A stretch of 15,600 bases of DNA from UBA3775 sp964572955 (GTDB taxonomy: Bacteria; Bacillota; Clostridia; Lachnospirales; Lachnospiraceae): the NCBI GenBank assembly GCA_964572955.1, contig CAZNGY010000039.1:1-15600 (forward strand). Direction: 5' to 3'. How positions within the stretch are numbered: the first letter of the stretch is position 1; each line of letters opens with the position of its first letter. Below, one piece after another: positions 5,380 through 11,500 of the stretch. The position numbers were made by a program, and so were the translations under genes. The notes beneath the pieces are model-generated. The model had not been told where the DNA came from, searched no databases, and saw only the letters and a program-made list of their open reading frames with translations.

Positions 5380-5667
5380 TTATCCCTTATCCGGTATTCC
5401 GAAAATTCTATCATAGGTATCTGTATCAATGCAGGCGGTATGATCGTCCATAAAGTCAAAAGCCTGTTTCTCGTCCATGAGCTGAACTTTCGTTTCGTTT
5501 CCCTGGCTTTCGCTTACAAGGAAATACGAGCCTTTCTTTGTACGGTAGAGATTTCGGGTGCCGGTATTCCCGAAACTGTCACAAGCTGATGCACATAGCA
5601 GGTCGGAATCGTCCGGGACATATTGCTTTTTGCCGATGTAGTATCTTACTTTTGAATTTCTTGCCAT
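5380..5667 (-). CDS. Small hypothetical protein of mobile elements
   Basis: This gene encodes 95 residues. The sequence shows alternating beta-type segments: KVRYYIGKKQYVPDD, then TGTRNLYRTKKGSYFLVSE, then VQLMDEKQAFDFMDD. The central pattern, an RTKKG turn followed by FLV, recurs in small unnamed proteins of clostridial integrative elements, as far as I recall. There is no membrane span or catalytic motif. A purine-rich AAAGGGAAAGGAA precedes the ATG. It is separated by 65 bases from the upstream regulator gene and by 239 bases from the next gene, the gap that holds the second small RNA unit. Function unknown. Confidence 0.8.
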   Translation of the reverse strand: MARNSKVRYYIGKKQYVPDDSDLLCASACDSFGNTGTRNLYRTKKGSYFLVSESQGNETKVQLMDEKQAFDFMDDHTACIDTDTYDRIFGIPDKG

Positions 5668-5732
5668 TCCATTTCCTTTCCCTTTTTTAGGAGTGACATT
5701 TTACTGATCCGGTTCTGTTGGAAGAAAGAATT

Positions 5733-6182
5733 TCACATATCAAACAAATCCCAATCGTAAAAAAACAATGCTGCAATTTCTCGTATTCCCTTTTCTAACT
5801 GATTTTCAAAAGAGTTATGATGCGATGTACTCATTCCTAAGCGTTTCTGAATTTCTTTGTCGCTCATAGGCTGGCTTACTATGTATTTCAGTATCAGGAT
5901 ATTATGCCTTGTACGGTAATACCGGTCATTCGGATTCACAAGATGTGCGTGCTGATGAAGGAGCATATCTATTGTTTTCCGTATGGTGCTGTCGGGGGTG
6001 CTTTCCCGGTATCGTTCAAATCCGTTTTTGATCAAGTCAATTTCCCCGGCCGTTCTATGCTGCAGTCTAATCTTTTCGTTTGCAATCTCTTTTTTGTGAA
6101 GCTCTTTCTCAGAAGCAATAATATCATTGGCTATCTGATGTCCCATTTCACGAGCTATTTTTTGCCATTCTGTATCTGTCAT
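5733..6182 (-). CDS. ArpU/sigma4-like helix-turn-helix protein
   Basis: This gene encodes 149 residues. The N-terminal half is helical and charged (about 15-60). The C-terminal part (about 88-140) has the spacing of a sigma region 4 or ArpU-type regulator: RTRHNILILKYI, then MSDKEIQKRLGM, then a long helix ending in IREIAALFF. ArpU-like proteins of Firmicutes phages act as late-gene activators. Here the recognition helix (about STSHHNSFENQL) is atypical, so the assignment is tentative. Its ATG overlaps the stop of the sigma factor gene as ATGA, so the two are translationally coupled and probably work in the same regulatory step. Confidence 0.7.
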   Translation of the reverse strand: MTDTEWQKIAREMGHQIANDIIASEKELHKKEIANEKIRLQHRTAGEIDLIKNGFERYRESTPDSTIRKTIDMLLHQHAHLVNPNDRYYRTRHNILILKYIVSQPMSDKEIQKRLGMSTSHHNSFENQLEKGIREIAALFFYDWDLFDM

Positions 6183-7051
6183 ATCAGTAAGTCCCTTTCC
6201 TGTTGGCTCAATTCCTTAAAATCGTCCTGTATTCTTTTTTGAGCGTGGCTTATGGCTCTTTCCGGTAGGAATGTGAGTAGCTCGGATGCGTATTTCCCGG
6301 TGCGTATTCTCTTATACCCTGATTTGATAAGCCTTGACACATTCTGTCTCGAACAGTTCATTTCGTTTGCGATATGCCCTGTGTTATGTCTTGCATAATG
6401 CCTGGCGATTATCGCTTGCCTTTCCTTTTCCGGAAGTTCCCCGAGAGCAGAGCGTAGCAAATTGTGAAGTTCTCTGTTGTACGAGCCGGATAATGCCGTT
6501 TCGCTGACATTCTCTGTACTGGCAAGCATATCAAGAAGTGTGCCGGATTCCTTATCGCTGTCATTCAAATAATTGTCAAGCCGGATCAGTTCCATTTTCT
6601 GTACTGTCTTTACAGTTTCTTGAAAAGATTTATCGCTCATTCCGAGCGTTTCCTGTATGCTCTTATCTGTCGCTGTTTTTTGTCGTTCTCTTTCCTGCAG
6701 GTATGCCCGGACATTGTGGCGCATATATGCAGGTATGCGGAGCGTTTGGCCGGACTGGTCATAATACCTATAAATGCTGAGCCGGATATAATGCGGAGCG
6801 AACGAAAAGAATTTTATGCCCTTTGTAATGTCATAGCGGTGTACGGAATCCAGGAGACCAATAAAAGCCTGTTGCTCTAAATCTTCAAAGTCCTGTCGGT
6901 CTGACCATTTATCACGATCAAGTCCGGTCAATTCGTGTATGATTTTCCGTATCAGTCTTATGTTATCGTTCCAAAGTTTTTCCAGTAGCTCATTCCGATT
7001 ACCCTGTCCTGTCTGTATCTGTCTCACGATTGTCTCATTATCCCATTCCAT
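6179..7051 (-). CDS. Sigma-70-family RNA polymerase sigma factor
   Basis: This gene encodes 290 residues and contains regions 2, 3 and 4. Region 2 (about 25-107) includes DFEDLEQQAFIGLLDSVHRYD (2.2) and the promoter-melting and -10 recognition part FSFAPHYIRLSIYRYY (2.3-2.4). A region-3-like segment covers about 108-160. Region 4 (about 194-250) has LGELPEKERQAII followed by the helix-turn-helix TGHIANEMNCSRQNVSRL. The start at 7051 has AAAGGA at normal distance; the open frame upstream runs through the repeat array and is not expected to be translated. Such a complete factor, with no anti-sigma partner visible, could redirect host polymerase to promoters of this element or of the neighbouring phage module. 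It is coupled by ATGA to the next regulator. The family call is secure; the targets are unknown. Confidence 0.93.
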   Translation of the reverse strand: MEWDNETIVRQIQTGQGNRNELLEKLWNDNIRLIRKIIHELTGLDRDKWSDRQDFEDLEQQAFIGLLDSVHRYDITKGIKFFSFAPHYIRLSIYRYYDQSGQTLRIPAYMRHNVRAYLQERERQKTATDKSIQETLGMSDKSFQETVKTVQKMELIRLDNYLNDSDKESGTLLDMLASTENVSETALSGSYNRELHNLLRSALGELPEKERQAIIARHYARHNTGHIANEMNCSRQNVSRLIKSGYKRIRTGKYASELLTFLPERAISHAQKRIQDDFKELSQQERDLLI

Positions 7052-7113
7052 TCCCTTTTTTCCTTTCCCAAAGACTCTTTTTTTCATGCCATATATGGCT
7101 ATATATAGATATA

Positions 7114-7255
7114 GTGTCTCGATTTGAGACAAGCCGGATGCCGAAAATGGGGGTACTGTTGTCGCAGATAGAGACAAGTGTATGAGCATTTCCATAGGTT
7201 ACTTGTCGCAAATAGAGACAAGATAGGGCATTTACTTGTCGCAAATAGCGATAGC
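7114..7255. repeat. Four iteron-like repeats with helical spacing
   Basis: A 20-bp unit, TTGTCGCAAATAGAGACAAG, occurs at 7203-7222, with variants at 7159-7178 (one change), 7236-7255 (right half degenerate) and 7114-7133 (left half changed, giving a perfect TGTCTC/GAGACA palindrome at 7115-7131). The starts are 45, 44 and 33 bp apart, close to whole helical turns, so bound proteins would lie on one face. Each good unit also has TTGTC/GACAA inverted arms. The array fills the gap between the winged-helix gene and the sigma gene; a further 12-bp palindrome, GCCATATATGGC, lies at 7088-7099. Iterons of a replication origin are the leading interpretation; an operator array for the sigma gene is the alternative. 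Confidence 0.75.
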
Positions 7256-7264
7256 CAAATAAAA

Positions 7265-7612
7265 TTATGGTTGCTCTTTCCAACGTGCAGAAAAACGGTA
7301 CACATTGGCTTTTCTGAGATTTCCGTTGTGCTGTATTGTCTCAATAAATCCTGCTTTTTCCAGTTCTTCCCTTGCCCGGAGAAACGAATCTTTATTTGTG
7401 AATAGTATCTGTTTCGATCGTGGCATGGTAAATTCCGGCTTTCCGGCGCTCTCGATTTTCATATAGATGTACGCTTGCTTTGCATTTGCAGATAGCTGGA
7501 GGAATGCCGGAGAGTAGAGCAGGCTGTTCCCGAGACGGATATAGCGTTTTTCAATCCCATCGCTTGTCCTAGTTTCCCAGGGAGCGAATGGTGTTTTTTT
7601 CTGTCTTGCCAT
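7265..7612 (-). CDS. Winged-helix DNA-binding protein, replication-type
   Basis: This gene encodes 115 residues. After a basic N terminus, residues about 23-60 (YIRLGNSLLYSPAFLQLSAN, then AKQAYIYMKIESAG) resemble the opening of plasmid initiator N-terminal domains such as RepA_N, with the recurring LS..AK..Y helix. Residues 75-110 form a winged helix: DSFLRAREELEKAGFIETIQ followed by a beta wing ending RFSARWKEQ. It is far shorter than a full plasmid initiator, so it may bind DNA without replicative activity or recruit host proteins. GGGAG lies six bases before the ATG. The iteron-like array starts ten bases after its stop codon, which supports a role in binding those repeats. That link is inference. 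Confidence 0.75.
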   Translation of the reverse strand: MARQKKTPFAPWETRTSDGIEKRYIRLGNSLLYSPAFLQLSANAKQAYIYMKIESAGKPEFTMPRSKQILFTNKDSFLRAREELEKAGFIETIQHNGNLRKANVYRFSARWKEQP

Positions 7613-7641
7613 TTTTTCTCCCTGTGGTCCTTATCAGACCA

Positions 7642-7848
7642 TTACCTTTCCTGTGCCTGTTCGTCAATCCATTTATCAATCTTTTTGCGGTCATAAAGGA
7701 CACGCTTTCCCATTCGGACGATGGCACAAGCGTTTTTGCCAAGTTCTATGGCACTATTCCGTCCGAGCGAGGTATATCTCATAAGTTCTTCGATACCCAT
7801 AAGCCGTCCATATTCCATAACCTGTGTAATATGCTGTCTCTCTGTCAT
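7642..7848 (-). CDS. xis: Excisionase-like DNA-binding protein (Xis)
   Basis: This gene encodes 68 residues, the same size as Tn916 Xis (67). It has a MerR-type winged helix-turn-helix of the excisionase family: GIEELMRYTSLGRNSAIELG (about 18-37), then a wing and basic helix, VRMGKRVLYDRKKIDKWID. Xis proteins bend DNA at att arms and bias the integrase towards excision. AAAGGA lies eight bases before the ATG. It is the first gene of the long leftward operon and lies about 450 bp from the candidate right att site, while the integrase is at the other end of the element. A transcriptional regulator of the same fold remains possible. Confidence 0.85.
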   Translation of the reverse strand: MTERQHITQVMEYGRLMGIEELMRYTSLGRNSAIELGKNACAIVRMGKRVLYDRKKIDKWIDEQAQER

Positions 7849-7896
7849 ATCAATTATCCTTTCGTTTATTGTTGTTTATGGTGTGTCTATATGAGC

Positions 7897-7925
7897 ATAA
7901 TAAACGCAAATGCGAGTTCTGTCAA
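7897..7925 (-). promoter_or_regulatory. Sigma-A promoter of the long leftward operon
   Basis: On the minus strand TTGACA (7920-7925) and TATTAT (7897-7902) are 17 bp apart. The excisionase ATG follows about 45 bases downstream. The repeat CGCAAATGCGAG occupies the spacer, so the promoter is likely repressed by the protein that binds this motif. Confidence 0.82.
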
Positions 7926-8126
7926 TACATAAAATTCAAATTTGCGAGTTTCAAAAAAGTAAATATTATTTACATTATTTGCGAAACAAAACATTGTTTT
8001 ACTTGCGTATTCGTTGATTTTGAAAGATTTTAAGATGCTCATAGATATAAATTCCCTTATGGCAGCAGGTTCACAAATGCAAGCTAACGAGTATCTCAAT
8101 TTACACGATAATTCACAAATGCGAGT
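7907..8126. repeat. Dispersed CAAATGCGAGT-type repeats (operators or integrase arm sites)
   Basis: CAAATGCGAGT lies at 7907-7917, CAAATTTGCGAGT at 7937-7949, TATTTGCGA at 7976-7984, TTCACAAATGC at 8070-8080 and TTCACAAATGCGAGT at 8112-8126. The last two share an 11-mer spaced by 42 bp. One copy lies in the promoter spacer and one just upstream of the -35 box, so at least those may be operators. The copies nearer the right end may be arm-type sites for the integrase or excisionase. Confidence 0.6.
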
Positions 8127-8302
8127 AGCAGCAGTCATATTATGCTTGATAAATCATTACAGGGGCAGGGAGCTTTTGTGTGGTGGTAAGGGTGGAATTT
8201 ATAGGCGATGTATTTAGAATGGCTATACGGGGCTTGTACGGATATTTGTTATGGGCTATTCGTAACTAACCTGCAGGCAGTTATGATAGTTTTTCTCTAT
8301 TC

Positions 8303-8319
8303 TGTACCGAATTTGTACC
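8303..8319. other. Candidate right attachment site (attR-like)
   Basis: TGTACCGAATTTGTACC contains two exact TGTACC motifs 11 bp apart and matches the attL-like sequence with one substitution and one single-base indel. It lies just before the first gene of the phage head module and beyond all the leftward genes. If it is a true site, the element spans about 8.1 kb. Confidence 0.4.
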
Positions 8320-8387
8320 GGACAATGGTTTTAGATGCTTAGAAGTGCCGATATTTCTTGATTTTTTTCCTGTCTGTTTGGTAATTG

Positions 8388-8711
8388 ATGAAGGTACCAC
8401 ATGAGACGTACAGATTAGGTCGCCTCTGTTATATGCTGGCACAGAATAAAGAGTTTGTAGACAGTCTGCTGGATAATATCGACAGAGAAAAGGTTGTCAA
8501 AATGAGAACAGCAATGCTTACCAAGTACCCGGAAAACAAAGAGGTACGAGGCATTATGAAGCTCGTAAACAGGGCAGAGGATAAGCAGAATGGTTACAAG
8601 CTGACATACGAGGCTGAATTGAAAACAGGAAGAACAGAACAGCAGACATTGGCTGAATGGCTAAGGAGGGAAAACGAATGGCAGAAGAACAGACAAAAAG
8701 CTACGAAGTGA
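8388..8711 (+). CDS. Small hypothetical protein upstream of the packaging genes
   Basis: This gene encodes 107 residues, starting at the ATG at 8388; a TTG just before it is also possible, and an in-frame TAA at 8382 limits the start. There is no good ribosome binding site, which is unusual for this window. The product is helical and basic, with HETYRLGRLCYMLAQNKEF at the N terminus and TEQQTLAEWLRRENEWQ near the end. I recognise no family. It overlaps the next gene by 34 bases, so the two belong to one operon. The lack of a binding site, about 70 bp from the candidate att site, suggests that its original upstream region may have been replaced by the insertion. Confidence 0.7.
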   Translation: MKVPHETYRLGRLCYMLAQNKEFVDSLLDNIDREKVVKMRTAMLTKYPENKEVRGIMKLVNRAEDKQNGYKLTYEAELKTGRTEQQTLAEWLRRENEWQKNRQKATK

Positions 8712-9583
8712 TTTATGACATGGGTTCCGGTCTTATCATCGCAAAAGTTCCGTTGGATAAGGTGAAGGAACAGGACATCAATGCACGAATAATGAAGAAT
8801 GAAATGCAGGATCAGTTGACTGCCAACATCAAGAACAGAGGGCAGTTAGAGAGCCTGCCTCTTTTTTGTCTTGTGGGTGAGCAGATAGAGATTATCTCCG
8901 GACACCACAGGGTAAAGAGTGCAAGGGCAGCGGGTATGAAGGAGATTATCGCCATCTTAGATGTGAGTGGTCTCTCCAGAAGCAAGATAGCGGCGAAGCA
9001 GTTGGCCCACAATGCAATCTCCGGTTTTGATGATGATAGCACATTGAGAGAAATCGTGAAAATGATTGATGATGTGGATGATATGATCGAGAGCTTTGTC
9101 GGCAAGGACATACTGGAGGAGCCGTTGGAACAGTACGACAAGATGCTTTCCCCTGCAGTCCAGTTTGATTTTAAGACGGTGGTGTTCTCATTCCTTCCGC
9201 ATCAGGTAAAAGATATGGATGTACTGGTAAAGAATTTGGAAACCACAGCACCGGAGATTATAGGTGTCGCTCCATACGAGCAGTGCAAGCAGTTCATTGA
9301 AACACTCAGCAAGTATCAGAAATTTACGGACATCAGAAATGTGGGTGCTGCAATTCATTCGATGATACAGAGTGTCAATGAGAAAATGAACGATGCAGGC
9401 TTTGACGAGGAAGAGGACTGGACCTATCTCACGAAGTTGTTTGGAAGTAATGCGGTACCTGGAGAGTCTGCGAAAGTTATTCAGCAGGCTATAAAGAAAG
9501 CGGAGAAAGAGGGTACCGTCACAAGTAAAAACAAGTGGCAGCTTATCGAATACTTGTGTGCCGACTATCTCAGCGGCAGGTAA
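8678..9583 (+). CDS. ParB-like N-terminal (ParB/Srx-fold) phage protein
   Basis: This gene encodes 301 residues. The start at 8678 is set by AAGGAGGG eight bases upstream; the frame is open seven codons further. Residues about 20-95 form a ParB/sulfiredoxin-type domain: VPLDKVKEQDINAR at the start, then IEIISGHHRVKSARAAG (about 70-86), the hallmark box near the nucleotide-binding site. The C-terminal 200 residues are mostly helical and are not the usual ParB partition domain; I see no centromere-binding helix-turn-helix. Proteins of this type are common just ahead of the small terminase gene in clostridial prophages and may act in DNA transactions around packaging or as a nuclease. The stop lies three bases before the terminase gene. 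Confidence 0.85.
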   Translation: MAEEQTKSYEVIYDMGSGLIIAKVPLDKVKEQDINARIMKNEMQDQLTANIKNRGQLESLPLFCLVGEQIEIISGHHRVKSARAAGMKEIIAILDVSGLSRSKIAAKQLAHNAISGFDDDSTLREIVKMIDDVDDMIESFVGKDILEEPLEQYDKMLSPAVQFDFKTVVFSFLPHQVKDMDVLVKNLETTAPEIIGVAPYEQCKQFIETLSKYQKFTDIRNVGAAIHSMIQSVNEKMNDAGFDEEEDWTYLTKLFGSNAVPGESAKVIQQAIKKAEKEGTVTSKNKWQLIEYLCADYLSGR

Positions 9584-9586
9584 CGT

Positions 9587-10054
9587 ATGGCAGCAAAGCC
9601 AAAGTACAACTCCCTCTACCACGATGACTGGGCGTGGTCTTTGGCTGCTATGGGCGCCACTAACGACGAGATTGCCGAAGCTATGGGTGTCTCGGTTCGT
9701 ACCATCATCCGCTGGGCTAAAGATCATGAGTCATTCGGAAAGGCATTGGCAGAAGGAAAAGGCGTTTCTGATGCTAAGGTTATCCGTAGTCTTTATCAGA
9801 TGGCGACAGGATATGAGTACACCGAGGAAAAGAAAATCGTTGAGTATAATTCTGACGGAAGTGTAAAGCCGGTAAGAGTTGAGAAAACAAAGAAGCACGT
9901 CCAGCCAAGTGTAGCGGCACAGTGCTTCTGGTTGAAGAACCGGCAGAAAGACCGCTGGCAGGATAGACCTGATCCGGTTATTGATACTCAGAGTGAAGAT
10001 GATGTTCAGATTTACTTGCCGGACAATGGAAGGGACGGTGATCTGAATGAGTAA
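9587..10054 (+). CDS. terS: Phage terminase small subunit
   Basis: This gene encodes 155 residues. An N-terminal helix-turn-helix (about 24-43: ATNDEIAEAMGVSVRTIIRW) should recognise the packaging site. A helical oligomerisation region follows, then a conserved segment (about 60-75: SDAKVIRSLYQMATGYEY) and, after a KKHV motif, VAAQCFWLKNRQKDRWQDR (about 110-128), typical of clostridial small terminases. The C terminus is acidic, as expected of the part that contacts the large subunit. It overlaps the large subunit gene by eight bases. Small terminases form a ring that loads phage DNA onto the motor. The assignment is strongly supported by the neighbour. Confidence 0.9.
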   Translation: MAAKPKYNSLYHDDWAWSLAAMGATNDEIAEAMGVSVRTIIRWAKDHESFGKALAEGKGVSDAKVIRSLYQMATGYEYTEEKKIVEYNSDGSVKPVRVEKTKKHVQPSVAAQCFWLKNRQKDRWQDRPDPVIDTQSEDDVQIYLPDNGRDGDLNE

Positions 10055-11489
10055 AATCGTATTGGCACCGCAGAAAGGACCACAGGAAATGTTCCTTGCG
10101 ACATCTGCGGATATTTGTGTTTATGGTGGTGCGGCCGGTGGAGGAAAAACCTTCGGACTGTTGCTGGAGCCATTGAGGCATAAGAACAATAAAGATTTTA
10201 ATGCCGTCATATTCAGACGAGATTATACCCAGGTTACAGCCCCAGGTGGTTTATGGGATAGTTCCAGAAAAGTTTATAGCCGAGTGAAAGGTTCTTATCC
10301 GTTAAAGACACCAAAACTACATTGGACCTTTTCAAGCGGTGCATCGGTCAATTTCGCACACTTAGGAAGTGATGATGATTGCGAAGGGTGGCAGGGTTCT
10401 CAGATTACAATGATCGGATTTGACGAGCTGACACACTTTAGCGAGTATCAGTTTTTCTATATGCTGTCACGAAACAGAACAGATTCCGGTGTTGCTCCGT
10501 ATGTAAGGGCAACCTGCAACCCGGACGCTGACTCGTGGGTAGCAGAGTTTATTTCCTGGTGGATAGATCAGGAAACCGGCTATCCGATACCGGAACGCTC
10601 CGGAAAGGTACGCTGGATGGTGCGTTTGAACGAAGTCCTGTACTGGTTCAACAGTAAGAATGAGGCAATAGCAGCCGCTATGGAGAACGGCATGGAGTTT
10701 CAAGAAGCGTCAACGATGCCGAAAAGTGTAACATTCATAGCCAGCACCCTGCAGGACAACAAAATCCTGATGAAGAATGACCCCGGATATTTAGCCAACC
10801 TCCAGGCACTTGCACTTGTTGAAAGAGAGCGACTGCTGAAAGGTAACTGGAAAATCAAAGCGGCAGCAGGTCTTATGTTCAAGAGAACAAAGGTCAATAT
10901 GCTGGAGAATCTGCCTACGGATGTTATCGTGTGGGCGAGAGGTTGGGACCTTGCGGCTACCTCAGAGGACGAGAAAGGCGATCCGGCTTATACGGCAAGC
11001 GTGCTGATAGGTAAACGAAAGAATGGTCGGTACATCGTAGCCGATGTAATCAACAAGCGTTGCGACTCAGCAGAGGTAAGAGAGCTAATAAAAATGACCT
11101 GTGCAGCAGACAGGGCGAAATACGGAAGGGTAACAACGAGACTTCCGCAAGACCCAGGACAGGCAGGAAAGGCACAGGCGGTAAGTTTTCTGAAATTCCT
11201 TGCAGGATTCATTGTAAAGATAATGCAGGAATCCGGAGATAAGGTTACAAGAGCGGAGCCGTTTTCAGCACAATGGCTTGGTCTTGAAGGAATGGATAAA
11301 GGCAATGTAGATGTGCTGATAGCAGACTGGAATGAAATGTACTTCAATCAGTTGGAGAACTTCCCACAGTCAAAATTTAAGGATATGGTGGATGCCAGCA
11401 GTTCAGCCTTCTCGGAAGTAGAGAATGGAGGAACATACTCAGCACCGCCGACAGATACAAGTTTAGGAAAGAGCAGTTATTGGAAGTGA
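10047..11489 (+). CDS. terL: Phage terminase large subunit
   Basis: This 480-residue protein is the ATP-driven DNA packaging motor with a headful or site-specific nuclease. The ATPase domain has a Walker A motif GGAAGGGKT (27-35) and a Walker B motif ITMIGFDEL (120-128, Asp126-Glu127). The RNase H-like nuclease domain shows three expected acidic positions: Asp301 in RGWDLAAT, Asp369 in LPQDPGQAGK and Asp446/Asp449 in KDMVDA. The length is normal for the family and all motifs are intact. It follows the small subunit with an eight-base overlap and precedes the portal gene by 11 bases, the standard order of a packaging module. It should be functional. Confidence 0.97.
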   Translation: MSKIVLAPQKGPQEMFLATSADICVYGGAAGGGKTFGLLLEPLRHKNNKDFNAVIFRRDYTQVTAPGGLWDSSRKVYSRVKGSYPLKTPKLHWTFSSGASVNFAHLGSDDDCEGWQGSQITMIGFDELTHFSEYQFFYMLSRNRTDSGVAPYVRATCNPDADSWVAEFISWWIDQETGYPIPERSGKVRWMVRLNEVLYWFNSKNEAIAAAMENGMEFQEASTMPKSVTFIASTLQDNKILMKNDPGYLANLQALALVERERLLKGNWKIKAAAGLMFKRTKVNMLENLPTDVIVWARGWDLAATSEDEKGDPAYTASVLIGKRKNGRYIVADVINKRCDSAEVRELIKMTCAADRAKYGRVTTRLPQDPGQAGKAQAVSFLKFLAGFIVKIMQESGDKVTRAEPFSAQWLGLEGMDKGNVDVLIADWNEMYFNQLENFPQSKFKDMVDASSSAFSEVENGGTYSAPPTDTSLGKSSYWK

Positions 11490-11500
11490 GGTGAGAACAG

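Larger units (their letters stand above)
7849..8384. other. Gene-free right end of the element
   Basis: No supported gene lies here. The stretch contains the promoter of the leftward operon, several copies of short GCAAAT/TTTGCG-type repeats, a block that duplicates sequence found around 3523-3680, and the candidate right att site. This is the layout expected for the regulatory and recombination end of an integrative element. Confidence 0.6.

Noticed and set aside
7141..7260. Iteron-like repeats as a CRISPR array
   Set aside because: Only three or four 20-bp units with gaps of 13 to 25 bp and internal symmetry; the spacing follows the helical repeat and no cas gene is near.
7038..7344. Overlapping minus-strand open frames across the repeat array
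   Set aside because: Their recurring peptide words (such as SLFATS and YLRQV) come from the DNA repeats read in different frames; none has a usable ribosome binding site and they overlap the sigma gene's leader.
8014..8217. Plus-strand open frame of 67 codons near the right end
   Set aside because: It starts at TTG without a binding site, and its repeated SQM segments derive from the TTCACAAATGC repeats.
9188..9727. Minus-strand open frame of 179 codons, and others opposite the phage genes
   Set aside because: They lie antisense to well-supported ParB and terminase genes with family motifs, and carry no recognisable domains or binding sites.
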